Shown here piece after piece: positions 17,502 through 27,140 of a stretch of 64,000 nucleotides of DNA (the first letter of the stretch is position 1; the number at the start of each line of letters is the position of its first letter). The position numbers were made by a program, and so were the translations under genes. The DNA is from an uncultured Eubacterium sp. (GTDB lineage: Bacteria > Bacillota > Clostridia > Lachnospirales > Lachnospiraceae), in contig CAMUHY010000007.1 in assembly GCA_947088865.1 (NCBI GenBank), positions 62,001 to 126,000 on the forward strand. Direction: 5' to 3'. Below the pieces are notes generated by a model. It made no database searches, was not told the origin of the DNA, and saw only the letters and a list, made by a program, of their open reading frames with translations.

Positions 17502-17911
17502 TTAAATCCCCATTTGTAGGGAGAGCTTTGCAGACAGGAAATCGAAATCTATTACTCTTTTGTCGGCAAGGTAGAGTTGCCTGACTAAAGCCCTACCTGT
17601 CTGGCAGTCAGCCAGATAGGGAACGGCAAAATTTTTTTACACTTCTTTTACTTTTTTATCTCACATGAGCAAAGTCACAGATGTTCTTGCTTTATATCAT
17701 ACATTCATCAAACATAAGTCAATTTGTTTTTATGAAAATTGGATTTTTAAATGGCTATTTGTAGAGAATATAGGATTTTTATGGTAAAATAACCACAGCA
17801 TAGCTGTGGTATAATAATTTTAGCAAAAGCCAAGCTATACAAGTTTGATTCGCAAACTTGTAGCATTCCACTATACAAAAATTAGGATATTAAAAATAAA
17901 GGAATCAAATC
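17502..17911 (+). other. 410-bp intergenic region before mutY with several hairpins
   Basis: No gene is seen. Contents: a GACAGGAAATCG arm (about 17533) like that of the terminator at 16714; a stem from CTGGC/GCCAG extended by CCCTA/TAGGG (about 17600-17620); a 29-bp stretch (17671-17699) matching one downstream of rpoC (26948-26976) at 24 of 29 positions; a 19-bp palindrome at 17792-17810 over a promoter; and a 9-bp perfect inverted repeat ACAAGTTTG/CAAACTTGT at 17839-17861 in the mutY leader. Confidence 0.6.
17792..17815 (+). promoter_or_regulatory. Extended -10 promoter overlapped by a 19-bp palindrome, for mutY
   Basis: ACCACAGC-ATA-GCTGTGGT (17792-17810) is a perfect palindrome whose last base is the first T of TATAAT (17810-17815). 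TGG before it gives the TGn of an extended -10 site; no good -35 is present. A symmetric site over the core promoter suggests a repressor operator for the following gene, though no cognate regulator is identified. Confidence 0.5.
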
Positions 17912-18967
17912 ATGTCCAATTATCATTTAGAAAATATTGTAGAACCCTTATTAACATGGTATAAGAAAAATGCACGAATTTTGCCATGGCGTGAAAATAC
18001 AGAACCTTATCGTATCTGGATTTCAGAAATTATGCTGCAACAAACTCGTGTGGATACGGTGATAACATATTATAAAAAGTTTTTACAAGCCTTTCCAACT
18101 GTACAAGACTTGGCTGCATGTGAGGATGAACAACTTATGAAATTATGGGAAGGTCTTGGATACTATTCTCGTGCTAAAAACTTAAAAAAGGCAGCACAAG
18201 TAATCTGTGACGATTACGAAGGACAATTTCCTACTGAATTTGATATTGTTATCAAACTTCCTGGCATAGGAACTTATACGGCTGGTGCTATCTGCTCTAT
18301 TGCATTTGGTAAAAAGACTGCCGCCGTAGATGGCAATGTACTTCGTGTCATTACTAGACTGACAAAAAATTCAACCGACATTATGAATACTAAATTTAGA
18401 GAAGAAGTTAAGAAAAATTTAGAGGCTATTTACCCAAAAGACCAATGCGGCAATTTTACACAAAGCTTGATGGAATTAGGCGCTGTAATCTGTACTCCAA
18501 ACGGCGCGCCAAAATGTGACGAATGCCCATTAAAAGAATATTGTCTTGCATACAAAGAAAAATGCCAGATGGAATTTCCTGTAAAGAAAAAGAAATCCGA
18601 ACGAAAAATTGAAAATAAAACCGTTTTTATTTTATATTACAGTGATAACATCGCTATAAGCAAACGGGAACAAGATGGCTTATTAGGCGGTATGTGGGAA
18701 TTTCCAAATCTTGATAAAACACTTTCAAAAAAAGAAGTTAAAGAATGGCTCTTACAACAAAAAATAATGACTGCAAAAATACAGTCCACCTTTAAGAAAA
18801 AACATATTTTTTCTCATATAGAATGGCATATGAATTGTTTTGTTATTTTGTGCGATTCTAAGGAAAATAATAACAACTTAAAATGGGTCACAAGAAAACA
18901 GCTTGAAGAAGAAATTGCACTTCCTACTGCCTTTAAAAAAATCTATAAGGAAATGGGGGATATATAA
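17912..18967 (+). CDS. mutY: A/G-specific adenine glycosylase MutY
   Basis: A 351-residue base-excision repair enzyme that removes adenine mispaired with 8-oxoguanine. The N-terminal catalytic domain shows WISEIMLQQTRVDTV with the catalytic Glu near residue 34, the helix-hairpin-helix LPGIGTYTAGAICSIAFG and AVDGNVLRVITRL with the catalytic Asp near residue 135. A four-Cys iron-sulfur loop follows (CTPNGAPKCDECPLKEYC, about 190-208). The C-terminal NUDIX-like domain (about 225-350, LLGGMWEFPN and FSHIEWHMNCF) reads the 8-oxoG strand. The ATG lies after AAAGGAATCAAATC. It stands alone on the plus strand and all active residues are present. Confidence 0.96.
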   Translation: MSNYHLENIVEPLLTWYKKNARILPWRENTEPYRIWISEIMLQQTRVDTVITYYKKFLQAFPTVQDLAACEDEQLMKLWEGLGYYSRAKNLKKAAQVICDDYEGQFPTEFDIVIKLPGIGTYTAGAICSIAFGKKTAAVDGNVLRVITRLTKNSTDIMNTKFREEVKKNLEAIYPKDQCGNFTQSLMELGAVICTPNGAPKCDECPLKEYCLAYKEKCQMEFPVKKKKSERKIENKTVFILYYSDNIAISKREQDGLLGGMWEFPNLDKTLSKKEVKEWLLQQKIMTAKIQSTFKKKHIFSHIEWHMNCFVILCDSKENNNNLKWVTRKQLEEEIALPTAFKKIYKEMGDI

Positions 18968-19052
18968 ATATTTTTCAAATTTAAGTAAATAAATTTAATT
19001 AGTTTGAATATATATGTAAAATATAAAATTATTTAAAAATATAAATATGCTA

Positions 19053-19178
19053 TTATAATATTGGATTTTCTTTGAAATAAATATTTAAGTTTGTATGTCG
19101 TTCTAATGAATGTAGACCTTCTTTTATATATCTCCAAGATAATGGAAAACTCTCAGGAACTCCATTAACAAACTCCAT
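19053..19178 (-). CDS. Short ORF overlapping the end of the GrpB-like gene
   Basis: A 41-codon frame beginning MEFVNGVPESFPLSWRYIKE, preceded by AAAATGGAATATGG as a weak ribosome site and overlapping the GrpB-like stop by 14 bp. Its residue mix (Trp, Pro, charged helix HSLERHTNL) looks protein-like, not random A/T-rich translation. It could be a small coupled protein or the tail of a broken gene. I do not recognise it. Confidence 0.35.
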   Translation of the reverse strand: MEFVNGVPESFPLSWRYIKEGLHSLERHTNLNIYFKENPIL

Positions 19179-19725
19179 ATTCCATTTTTGCACATTCTGT
19201 ATATTTTAAAATAAATGGACTTTTTGCTTCTGTATATGCGTCTCGATTATATTCATACTTTTTCCAAAGAGAGCATTTCAACGCTTCATACTCTTGTGCA
19301 AGAATGGGATAATTATTCATATAATCGCGAAAATACAATTCATCATTATCGCCAAAATAGCGCAAGTGCAGATGAAATACTTTTTCTGCAAATCCTTTTT
19401 CTGTATATCCCTTATTAAACGATTTTCTATTTTCTTGTTCGGACATACATCTATAACCATTCTTCTCAAGCTGTTCTTTTACATCTGTCATCAAAATATT
19501 TTTTGGAATTTCAACTAAAATATCAATAATCGGCTTTGCCATAATAGATTTGATTGCTGTACTTCCAATATGGTTTATCTTCAAATCTATACCATGCAAA
19601 ATAATCATTATTCTTTCTTTTTCTTCTTCATACCAATGATGCCAACAATCTTTATGTTCACTAAGCATAATTGGAAATAATGCCCATAATTCTTCTAAAG
19701 ACATTTCAGATAAAGATTTGCTCAT
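19165..19725 (-). CDS. GrpB family protein (UPF0157, nucleotidyltransferase fold)
   Basis: About 186 residues from the ATG at 19725, chosen over the frame's earlier start at 19812 because GGAGCGTTTAAT precedes it and family members commonly start MSK.LSEMSLEELW. The core INHIGSTAIKSIMAKPIIDILVEI carries the family's GS...D-x-hydrophobic nucleotidyltransferase motif, and FHLHLRYFGDNDELYFRDYM follows. GrpB-like proteins are found alone or fused to dephospho-CoA kinase; their reaction is not settled. It is convergent with mutY and shares no obvious operon. Confidence 0.9.
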   Translation of the reverse strand: MSKSLSEMSLEELWALFPIMLSEHKDCWHHWYEEEKERIMIILHGIDLKINHIGSTAIKSIMAKPIIDILVEIPKNILMTDVKEQLEKNGYRCMSEQENRKSFNKGYTEKGFAEKVFHLHLRYFGDNDELYFRDYMNNYPILAQEYEALKCSLWKKYEYNRDAYTEAKSPFILKYTECAKMEYGVC

Positions 19726-20000
19726 ATTAAACGCTCCATCTATTTCAATTGTATATACATCTTTTCTTATTGAATCATTTACAACGATTTCTCCTCTTAC
19801 TGAAAAAAACATAGAACATATTAAATTAATTCCTTTAATCTTTTTTATTAATATTTTGTTATAACATGTTCTCGTTTCTTTATAAGAATCATCATTATTA
19901 ATTTATTTTTCAATAAGGTACATATTTTTCTAGTATTCTCATTATTATGATTTATACTTTATACAACTTTTAAATCAAATTAAATTCAAAATTTGAACAG

Positions 20001-20417
20001 CTAAAACTCATATCTTGTGCCATGTGAAAGTAATAGCCCATCTGTTAATTCTACACATAAAATTATTGTATTTTCATCGTCAAAATTAACATGTCCATTA
20101 TCAATCCATTCTGCAAAAACATGTCTTAATTTTTCAACCATCATAGAATTTTCTTTTTTTCCAAAATAGCCCAGATTAATACCTTTTCCATGTGCCATAA
20201 ACCAATCACTAGCTACCGCAACTATGGGATTATCTGCTATATGTTTCATCTTATTTGAACGTGCATATGTAATAATATAAAATGCACCATCTTCATAATA
20301 GGCATTTACATACCGAACATACGGCACTTCATTTTCTATTGTCGCCAATGCAATAATTGTATCTTTTCCAAAACGTTCAATCATTATCTTTTCAGCTTCT
20401 TGATTTAATTGTTTCAT
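20001..20417 (-). CDS. Pyridoxamine 5'-phosphate oxidase family (flavin-binding split barrel) protein
   Basis: A 138-residue protein of the small PNPOx-like split-barrel group: TIIALATIENEVPYVRYVNAYYEDGAFYIITYARSNKMKHI followed by NPIVAVASDWFMAHGKGINLGYF. These proteins bind FMN, F420 or haem and serve as oxidoreductases or flavin stores; the actual activity here cannot be told. It has a GGAGATAATTG ribosome site before the ATG and its own promoter at 20502-20530. It stands as a single gene downstream of tuf. Confidence 0.85.
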   Translation of the reverse strand: MKQLNQEAEKIMIERFGKDTIIALATIENEVPYVRYVNAYYEDGAFYIITYARSNKMKHIADNPIVAVASDWFMAHGKGINLGYFGKKENSMMVEKLRHVFAEWIDNGHVNFDDENTIILCVELTDGLLLSHGTRYEF

Positions 20418-20501
20418 TCAATTATCTCCTTTACATATTTTGATTATAATTTCATTTTGTTCAACAGTAATACTAGTTTTTTTAATTTATATCTGCTTAC
20501 T

Positions 20502-20530
20502 ATAATACTAGTATAATATATTTTCATCAA
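20502..20530 (-). promoter_or_regulatory. Promoter of the PNPOx-like gene with palindrome
   Basis: Minus-strand -35 TTGATG (20525-20530) and -10 TATTAT (20502-20507), 17 bp apart. The palindrome ATACTAGTAT lies at the -10/spacer boundary and AATACTAGT recurs about 35 bp downstream in the leader, so it may be a paired operator. Confidence 0.55.
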
Positions 20531-20644
20531 TAAAAATCTATATAAATAAACTTCTAGCAACTATTAATCAAAAAAATACAAAAAAATATAATATTATTAC
20601 CACCATAAAAGAACATGGTAACCACTAAAACTCTAAAATGAGCA

Positions 20645-20685
20645 TTTTAAAACCGCAACCCCTTGATTTCTCAAAGGATTGCGGT
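20645..20685 (-). terminator. Terminator of tuf
   Basis: On the minus strand ACCGCAA.CCTTTGA pairs with TCAAGG..TTGCGGT, followed by TTTTAAAA. It begins about 34 bp after the tuf stop codon and ends the str gene cluster. Confidence 0.82.
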
Positions 20686-20718
20686 GCTTATTTTTATTAT
20701 TTGGCTCTAATTACAAGA

Positions 20719-21912
20719 TTACTCAATGATAGTAGCAACTGCACCAGAACCAACTGTTCTACCACCCTCACGGATAGCGAAACGAAGACCCTGCTCCATA
20801 GCAACTCTATGGATAAGTTCTACTGTCATCTCTACGTTATCACCAGGCATACACATTTCTGTGCCGTTTGGAAGCTCGCAAACACCTGTTACGTCTGTTG
20901 TTCTGAAATAGAACTGTGGACGATAGTTGTTGAAGAATGGTGTATGACGACCACCTTCGTCCTTTGTCAATACATAAACTTGAGCTGTAAACTTCTTGTG
21001 TGGTGTAACTGAACTTGGCTTACAAAGAACCTGACCTCTTTCGATATCATCTCTTTGAACACCTCTAAGAAGAGCGCCAATGTTATCACCAGGCTGTGCC
21101 TCATCAAGAAGCTTTCTGAACATTTCAATACCTGTAACAACAACTTTACGTGTCTCATCTGTAATACCAACAATTTCAACTTCCTCATTAAGGTGAAGGA
21201 TACCTCTTTCTACTCTACCAGTAGCAACAGTACCACGACCTGTAATTGAGAATACGTCTTCCACAGGCATAAGGAATGGCTTGTCTGTCTCTCTCTGTGG
21301 ATCTGGAACATACTCATCAATTGTGTGCATAAGCTCAAGAATCTTATCGCCCCACTCGCTGTTAGGGTCTTCAAGAGCCTTAAGAGCTGAACCTTGAATA
21401 ATAGGTGTATCATCACCAGGGAAATCATAATCATTAAGAAGCTCTCTGATTTCCATATCTACAAGCTCTAAAAGTTCTGGGTCATCAACCATATCACACT
21501 TGTTCATAAATACAACGATATATGGAACACCAACCTGACGAGCAAGAAGGATATGTTCTCTTGTCTGAGCCATAACACCATCCGTAGCAGCAACAACAAG
21601 GATACCAGCATCCATCTGAGCTGCACCAGTAATCATGTTCTTAACGTAGTCAGCATGACCTGGACAGTCAACGTGTGCATAGTGTCTCTTTTCTGTTTCA
21701 TACTCAACGTGTGCAGTAGAGATTGTAATACCTCTTTCTCTCTCTTCTGGTGCCTTATCAATATTTTCAAATGCAACAGCCTCACCTGTACCAAGTCTTG
21801 CATGAAGTGTCTTTGTAATAGCAGCTGTCAATGTAGTCTTACCATGATCTACGTGTCCAATTGTACCAATATTGCAATGTGGTTTTGTTCTCTCAAATTT
21901 AGCCTTTGCCAT
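20719..21912 (-). CDS. tuf: Translation elongation factor EF-Tu
   Basis: A 397-residue GTPase that carries aminoacyl-tRNA to the ribosome. G1 [10 protein letters not shown] (residues 19-28), switch [11 protein letters not shown] (about 82-90) and NKCD (about 137) are intact; the C-terminal barrel ends [33 protein letters not shown] precedes the ATG. It follows fusA after a 129-bp gap that contains a near-consensus promoter (21992-22020), so it can be transcribed separately from the rest of the str operon. No second tuf copy is in the window. Confidence 0.98.
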   Translation of the reverse strand: MAKAKFERTKPHCNIGTIGHVDHGKTTLTAAITKTLHARLGTGEAVAFENIDKAPEERERGITISTAHVEYETEKRHYAHVDCPGHADYVKNMITGAAQMDAGILVVAATDGVMAQTREHILLARQVGVPYIVVFMNKCDMVDDPELLELVDMEIRELLNDYDFPGDDTPIIQGSALKALEDPNSEWGDKILELMHTIDEYVPDPQRETDKPFLMPVEDVFSITGRGTVATGRVERGILHLNEEVEIVGITDETRKVVVTGIEMFRKLLDEAQPGDNIGALLRGVQRDDIERGQVLCKPSSVTPHKKFTAQVYVLTKDEGGRHTPFFNNYRPQFYFRTTDVTGVCELPNGTEMCMPGDNVEMTVELIHRVAMEQGLRFAIREGGRTVGSGAVATIIE

Positions 21913-21991
21913 TGTTTAAAATCCTCCTTAAAAAATCACTTAAATTACCATCAATGTGGTTTCGCTTGTCGCGTTTTCATAGCTGATTTCT

Positions 21992-22020
21992 ATTATATTT
22001 CATTTTCCAATATTTTTCAA
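21992..22020 (-). promoter_or_regulatory. Sigma-A promoter for tuf
   Basis: Minus-strand -35 TTGAAA (22015-22020), 17-bp spacer, -10 TATAAT (21992-21997), in the fusA-tuf gap. It gives tuf an independent strong promoter with a leader of about 70 nt. Confidence 0.78.
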
Positions 22021-22041
22021 CTATATTTTTTATAATCAATA

Positions 22042-24159
22042 TTACTTGCTTTTTGCAGCAATTACTTTGTCTTGGATTGACTTTGGTGCCTGCTCATATT
22101 TCTCAAAGAACATTGAATAGTTACCACGTCCCTGTGTCTTAGAACGAAGGTCCGTAGAATAACCAAACATTTCTGAGAGTGGTACATAAGCTCTTACAAT
22201 CTTACCGCCGCCTAAATCGTCCATACCTTCTATACGTCCACGACGAGAATTGATATCACCAATTACATCACCCATATATTCCTCTGGCATTGTAACTTCA
22301 ACCTTCATAATTGGCTCTAACAATGCTGCTCCACCTTTTTGCATAGCGTCCTTAAACGCCATAGAGCCTGCAATCTTAAATGCCATTTCTGAAGAATCGA
22401 CTTCATGGTATGAACCATCATAAACCGTTGCATGAACGCCAAGTACTGGGAATCCTGCAAGAATACCTGCATTTGATGCCTCCTCAATACCTTCGCCAAC
22501 AGCTGGGATATATTCCTTAGGAATAGCGCCACCAACGACTTCTGAATCAAATTTAAAGTGCTCTTCGCCATTTGGGTCCATTGGCTCAAAACGTACCTTA
22601 CAGTGACCATACTGACCACGACCACCGGACTGTTTTGCATACTTGCTGTCAACATCAACAGACTTTGTAAAGCACTCTTTGTAAGCAACTTGAGGTGCGC
22701 CAACATTTGCATCAACCTTAAATTCACGAAGAAGTCTGTCAACAATAATCTCAAGATGAAGCTCACCCATACCAGCAATAATTGTCTGACCAGTCTCTTG
22801 GTCTGTATGAGCGCGGAATGTTGGGTCTTCCTCAGCAAGTTTTGCTAAAGCTTCGCCCATCTTGCCTTGGTCATTCTTTGTCTTAGGCTCAATAGCAAGC
22901 TCAATAACTGGCTCTGGAAATTCCATAGACTCAAGAATAACTGGATGCTGCTCGTCACAGATTGTATCACCTGTTGTTGTAAACTTAAAACCTACGGCAG
23001 CAGCAATATCGCCTGAATAAACCTTTGAAAGTTCTTCTCTCTTATTTGCATGCATCTGAAGGATACGACCAACTCTCTCCTTCTTTCCTTTTGTTGCATT
23101 TAATACATATGAACCTGAGTTCAATGTACCTGAATATACTCTAAAGAATGCAAGCTTACCAACAAATGGGTCTGCCATAATCTTAAATGCAAGCGCTGAA
23201 AATGGTTCTTCATCAGATGAATGTCTTGTAACTTCATTGCCTTCATCATCAACACCTGTAATATCTGGAATATCCGTAGGTGCTGGCATAAATTCAAGAA
23301 CAGCATCAAGAAGCTTTTGAACGCCCTTATTTCTGTAAGCTGAACCACAACATACAGGAATAGCGCTACATTCACATGTTGCTCTTCTAAGAACCTTTTT
23401 CATCTCTTCAACAGATGGTTCCTCACCTTCAAGATACATCATCATAAGGTCATCATCAAGCTCGCAAATCTTCTCTACAAGCTCTGTATGATACTCTTCT
23501 GCCTGTTCCTTCATATCATCTGGAATAGCAACAACTGAAATATCATCACCCTTATCATCATTGTAAATATATGCCTGCATCTCAAAAAGGTCAATAATTC
23601 CCTTAAAATCATCTTCTTTTCCAATTGGAATTTGAAGACAAATAGCATTCTTTCCTAATCTATTTCTAATTTGGTCTACTGCACCATAGAAATTTGCGCC
23701 TAAGATATCCATCTTATTGATAAATGCCATTCTAGGCACGTTGTATGTGTCTGCCTGACGCCATACGTTTTCTGACTGTGGCTCAACGCCACCCTTTGCA
23801 CAGAATACACCAACAGCACCATCAAGTACTCTAAGTGAACGCTCAACCTCAACTGTGAAGTCAACGTGTCCAGGAGTATCAATAATATTAATACGATGCT
23901 CTAATGCACCTGGCATAACTTTTGTTTCCTTCTCTAATGTCCAATGACATGTAGTAGCGGCTGAAGTAATTGTGATACCTCTCTCCTGCTCCTGCTCCAT
24001 CCAGTCCATAGTAGCAGTACCTTCGTGAGTATCACCGATTTTATAGTTAACACCAGTATAATAAAGTATACGCTCTGTCAATGTCGTTTTACCAGCATCG
24101 ATATGTGCCATAATACCTATATTTCTGGTTCTCTCCAATGGATATTCTCTTCCAGCCAT
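22042..24159 (-). CDS. fusA: Translation elongation factor G (EF-G)
   Basis: A 705-residue translocase GTPase, full length. G1 [11 protein letters not shown] (residues 17-27), switch [37 protein letters not shown] near 142, then domains II-V with the domain IV stretch [16 protein letters not shown] and the C-terminal [25 protein letters not shown]. It moves tRNAs and mRNA after peptide transfer and helps recycle ribosomes. It is 79 bp downstream of rpsG on the same strand, preceded by AGGAGGGTTTACCG. The SGGRGQYGH pattern is that of canonical EF-G, not a resistance paralogue such as TetM. Confidence 0.98.
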   Translation of the reverse strand: MAGREYPLERTRNIGIMAHIDAGKTTLTERILYYTGVNYKIGDTHEGTATMDWMEQEQERGITITSAATTCHWTLEKETKVMPGALEHRINIIDTPGHVDFTVEVERSLRVLDGAVGVFCAKGGVEPQSENVWRQADTYNVPRMAFINKMDILGANFYGAVDQIRNRLGKNAICLQIPIGKEDDFKGIIDLFEMQAYIYNDDKGDDISVVAIPDDMKEQAEEYHTELVEKICELDDDLMMMYLEGEEPSVEEMKKVLRRATCECSAIPVCCGSAYRNKGVQKLLDAVLEFMPAPTDIPDITGVDDEGNEVTRHSSDEEPFSALAFKIMADPFVGKLAFFRVYSGTLNSGSYVLNATKGKKERVGRILQMHANKREELSKVYSGDIAAAVGFKFTTTGDTICDEQHPVILESMEFPEPVIELAIEPKTKNDQGKMGEALAKLAEEDPTFRAHTDQETGQTIIAGMGELHLEIIVDRLLREFKVDANVGAPQVAYKECFTKSVDVDSKYAKQSGGRGQYGHCKVRFEPMDPNGEEHFKFDSEVVGGAIPKEYIPAVGEGIEEASNAGILAGFPVLGVHATVYDGSYHEVDSSEMAFKIAGSMAFKDAMQKGGAALLEPIMKVEVTMPEEYMGDVIGDINSRRGRIEGMDDLGGGKIVRAYVPLSEMFGYSTDLRSKTQGRGNYSMFFEKYEQAPKSIQDKVIAAKSK

Positions 24160-24238
24160 CGGTAAACCCTCCTAATTTTGTATTCAATAACTGTATTGCA
24201 TAAGATTTTGTCAATTACATACAATCTATGCAGTTTTA

Positions 24239-24709
24239 TTAAAATCTATAATGAGCGAAAGCCTTGTTTGCTTCAGCCATTTTGTGCATATCTTCTTTCT
24301 TCTTTACAGAAGCGCCTGTATTGTTTGCAGCGTCAAGAATTTCATTAGCAAGTCTTTCTTCCATAGTCTTCTCACCTCTTGCGCGAGAATATGTTGTTAT
24401 CCAACGAAGTGCTAACGCTTGTCTTCTATCTTGCTTAACATCGATAGGTACCTGATATGTGGCACCACCGATACGTCTAGCCTTAACTTCGAGAACTGGC
24501 ATAATATTGTTCATAGCCTCTTCAAATACCTCGATAGCTGGTCTTTCCGTTTTCGCTGCAACCCTGTCAAATGCTCTATATACAATCTTTTGTGCTACCC
24601 CTCTCTTACCATCAAGCATAATGTTGTTGATAAGCTTAGTAACCACCTTATTATTGTAAATAGGGTCTGGTAATACATCTCTTTTTTGAGTATGTCCTTT
24701 ACGTGGCAC
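24239..24709 (-). CDS. rpsG: 30S ribosomal protein S7
   Basis: A 156-residue primary 16S-binding protein of the small subunit head. It starts [31 protein letters not shown] and ends [16 protein letters not shown], the standard S7 length and ends. RBS AAGGAGGGAAGAACC. It is separated from rpsL by 298 bp, a wider gap than usual for this pair, and is followed by fusA. In other bacteria S7 represses its own operon; no specific site was identified here. Confidence 0.98.
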   Translation of the reverse strand: MPRKGHTQKRDVLPDPIYNNKVVTKLINNIMLDGKRGVAQKIVYRAFDRVAAKTERPAIEVFEEAMNNIMPVLEVKARRIGGATYQVPIDVKQDRRQALALRWITTYSRARGEKTMEERLANEILDAANNTGASVKKKEDMHKMAEANKAFAHYRF

Positions 24710-25007
24710 GGTTCTTCCCTCCTTAATATTGTTTTGTTGTTAAAAACAAAATGTTGTTGTCCTTAACAACATTCATTAATTCATCGGTACTCACATATAT
24801 TGACCTTTCCCACAAATCCATTTGTGGTACTTAGCTGTGTTCGTGCATAAAGTATATTAAACCTGCAACCATAGGATTAATCTAACTCCGCACTAATTAT
24901 TCCCATAAATGTGATATTACATACAATGCTAACCGACTAGCATTACATAATCGTTTCACTAATGTGAGTTATTATAACAAAACTTTTACATTCTAAAAAG
25001 TACGAAA
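24710..25007 (-). other. 298-bp rpsL-rpsG spacer with hairpins
   Basis: No gene seen. On the minus strand it holds ATGCTAGTCGGTTAGCAT (hairpin, about 24928-24945), CCACAAATGGATTTGTGG (hairpin, about 24818-24835) and a repeated ACAACATTTTGTT/GTTGTTAAGG block just before rpsG. These may be transcript-processing or translational-control structures for rpsG; the E. coli S7 target also lies in the S12-S7 spacer, but I could not align it. Confidence 0.45.
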
Positions 25008-25427
25008 TTACTTCGCATCCTTTGGTCTTTTTGTACCATACTTAGAACGAGCTTGTCTTCTCTTTGCTACACCTGCTGTATCAAGTACACCTCTTACTAT
25101 ATGGTATCTTGTACCTGGTAAATCCTTAACTCTTCCACCTCTTATAAGAACAACGCTATGCTCTTGAAGATTGTGACCTTCGCCAGGAATATATGAAGTA
25201 ACTTCAATACCATTAGAAAGACGTACTCTGGCAATCTTTCTAAGCGCTGAATTAGGCTTCTTAGGTGTGGCAGTCTTAACAGCTGTACATACACCTCTCT
25301 TTTGTGGAGAAGCAATATCTGTTGCTTTCTTCTGAAGAGAGTTGTAACCCTTCTGAAGAGCTGGTGCTGTTGACTTCTTAACGGCTGTTTTTCTTCCCTG
25401 TCTTACTAACTGGTTAAATGTAGGCAT
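25008..25427 (-). CDS. rpsL: 30S ribosomal protein S12
   Basis: A 139-residue protein of the ribosomal decoding centre. [22 protein letters not shown] and the loop [28 protein letters not shown] are intact; the Lys residues whose change gives streptomycin resistance (in KKPNSALRK and GRVKDLPG) are the wild-type ones. RBS GGGAGGTGAAAAAGGA. It is first in the rpsL-rpsG-fusA unit and has a near-perfect promoter about 100 bp upstream, after the GT92 gene. Confidence 0.98.
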   Translation of the reverse strand: MPTFNQLVRQGRKTAVKKSTAPALQKGYNSLQKKATDIASPQKRGVCTAVKTATPKKPNSALRKIARVRLSNGIEVTSYIPGEGHNLQEHSVVLIRGGRVKDLPGTRYHIVRGVLDTAGVAKRRQARSKYGTKRPKDAK

Positions 25428-25527
25428 TCCTTTTTCACCTCCCGGAATTAGATATCATTGTGGTTGCATTCAGTAAATCTGAATCTTTGCAAACAACGGA
25501 CAGAGCTAACTGTCCGCGCGCTTTTTT

Positions 25528-25556
25528 AGTATATCCATTAATTGATTTTATGTCAA
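25528..25556 (-). promoter_or_regulatory. Sigma-A promoter of the rpsL-rpsG-fusA operon
   Basis: Minus-strand -35 TTGACA (25551-25556), 17-bp spacer, -10 TATACT (25528-25533). The leader begins with GCGCGC and the hairpin GGACAG/CTGTCC (about 25497-25514). Confidence 0.85.
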
Positions 25557-25667
25557 GCAAAAATATTTATTTTGCTTGATTATTTTTATTTTGCTTTATT
25601 TCGCTTTTTATTTTATTTCAAATTTTGCTTCTAATTTATGTGTCCAGTTTTGTACAAGATTTAATTT

Positions 25668-26825
25668 TCAGATATACTCTAGTCGTTTCTTTAATTCTGC
25701 AATATATTTTTGCATAATTGGGTCATAAATCTCATTACAGGTATGTATAGCTAAATTCATTTCTTTATCAATGCGAGTTTTTGCAAGCTCTTCATGTACT
25801 CTGTCCGGCCAGCCTCTTTTAAGCTTTTGCATAAATTCTTCTTCTGATTTACAAAAATAATGATTGATTCTTAATTTTTTACACATACTATCATAAAAAT
25901 AAGAATGTGGAATCATTGAACCATTCTCACTAATATTGCGCCAGCCTTCTTTCATATATGGAAAATGCGGATTCGCAATATTTGTTACTACTCTTGGTAT
26001 AAAAATCGTCTTTATATGAACATTTTGAAAGTAATCATCTGCTGCCCTGTACATATAATTTTCTATACACAGTCCATCTTGCTTTTCTTTGTGGTGCGAT
26101 GTGCCATATTCTCTCCAATTAATTCCCACTCCGCCAGCAAATTCGGACTCTTTAAACACTACACGTTCATAATCTTTAAAAATCTGCTCAACAATATCTG
26201 TGAGAGGTGCATCCTGCATAGGTACAATATATTCATCGGCATCAATCACTGCCATATATTTTGTATCAAACTGATAATTTTCCACTGCATGATTATACGC
26301 TTTGTGTTGTACTAAACTTCCAGGAAAATAATGGTATGTTACGATTCCCTTATCAATATAATCTTTAAGTTCTTCTTTTAAATCATTTGTACTCTCATTA
26401 TCATATATATAAAAATGAGACACGCCAATCATACGGTGATATTCAATCCATTCTGTCATATACATTTCATTTTTTATAATGGCGACAATAGACAAATGAT
26501 AGGCTTCTTTTTTCACACATGTAAAAGTTAATTGTTCTATCTTATCAAACTGCATTTTCATTACATAAAGAAAACTTTTTAAATGAAGCTCATGTGTAAC
26601 AATATATCGATAACATAATTCACATGTTGTATTAAGCACTTGTATTATATCTGTATCATAAAGACTCATCTCTTCTTCAAGAAATGTTGCATAGTCAATT
26701 AAATCCTGCTGTATACCTGCAACCACTTCATATCTTTTTTCATCATCTATATCAGAATCTAATACTTTCCATTTATCTTGTGCCAATTTTTTTAATATTC
26801 CACACTTTTCTTGTAATATACTCAT
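25668..26825 (-). CDS. Glycosyltransferase family 92-like protein
   Basis: About 385 residues from the ATG at 26825; I prefer this to the in-frame ATG at 26849, which has no ribosome site, while GGGAAAGGATATC lies between the two. An N-terminal helical region (1-110) is followed by a GT-A domain: LSIVAIIKNEMYMTEWIEYHRMIGVSHFYIYDNESTND, then YMAVIDADEYIVP with the D-x-D metal motif, and a C-terminal CKSEEEFMQKLKRGWPD block. This pattern is that of GT92 (DUF23) transferases, which add sugars to glycans. It sits between rpoC and rpsL on the same strand, where ribosomal L7Ae-type genes are more usual; the role there is unrelated to translation as far as can be seen. Confidence 0.85.
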   Translation of the reverse strand: MSILQEKCGILKKLAQDKWKVLDSDIDDEKRYEVVAGIQQDLIDYATFLEEEMSLYDTDIIQVLNTTCELCYRYIVTHELHLKSFLYVMKMQFDKIEQLTFTCVKKEAYHLSIVAIIKNEMYMTEWIEYHRMIGVSHFYIYDNESTNDLKEELKDYIDKGIVTYHYFPGSLVQHKAYNHAVENYQFDTKYMAVIDADEYIVPMQDAPLTDIVEQIFKDYERVVFKESEFAGGVGINWREYGTSHHKEKQDGLCIENYMYRAADDYFQNVHIKTIFIPRVVTNIANPHFPYMKEGWRNISENGSMIPHSYFYDSMCKKLRINHYFCKSEEEFMQKLKRGWPDRVHEELAKTRIDKEMNLAIHTCNEIYDPIMQKYIAELKKRLEYI

Positions 26826-27042
26826 TATTATAATGATATCCTTTCCCATCTGTAAACATATTCAAAACATGTATTTATAATATATTTTATAACATAAACC
26901 AATCTATTGTATTAGTAGAAATTGATATTCTCAATTTATTTGCGACTAAAGTCGCGGATGTTTTTGCCTTATATTAGAAAAAATGCATCAACATTTGCAA
27001 TCTACTTTGCTATTTGCTCATAAAATTACACATGCTATTATA
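26826..27042. other. Intergenic region downstream of rpoC with two dispersed repeats
   Basis: No gene seen between the GT92 start and the rpoC terminator. It carries GCGACT-AA-AGTCGC (a short palindrome, 26942-26955), a 29-bp block (26948-26976) shared with 17671-17699, and ATTTGCAATCTACTTTGCTATTTG (26993-27016), one copy of a degenerate 24-bp repeat also at 49676 and 56999. Confidence 0.5.
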
Positions 27043-27089
27043 TAAAAAATACCCGCCCTCAACTAATCATTAGTTATCAGGCGAGTATT
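27043..27089 (-). terminator. Terminator of rpoC
   Basis: On the minus strand AATACTCGCC and GGCGGGTATT pair around an inner AACTAAT/ATTAGTT stem, followed by TTTTTTA. It ends the rpoBC transcript about 50 bp after the stop. Confidence 0.88.
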
Positions 27090-27140
27090 CAATGTTCATG
27101 TTATGATTATCAGTACGTTTAAAAAATATTTAAGGTTAAA

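Noticed and set aside
20967..24455. Open frames on both strands inside tuf, fusA and rpsG
   Set aside because: They are shadows of highly conserved genes, lack ribosome sites and have low-complexity Leu/His/Cys-rich translations.
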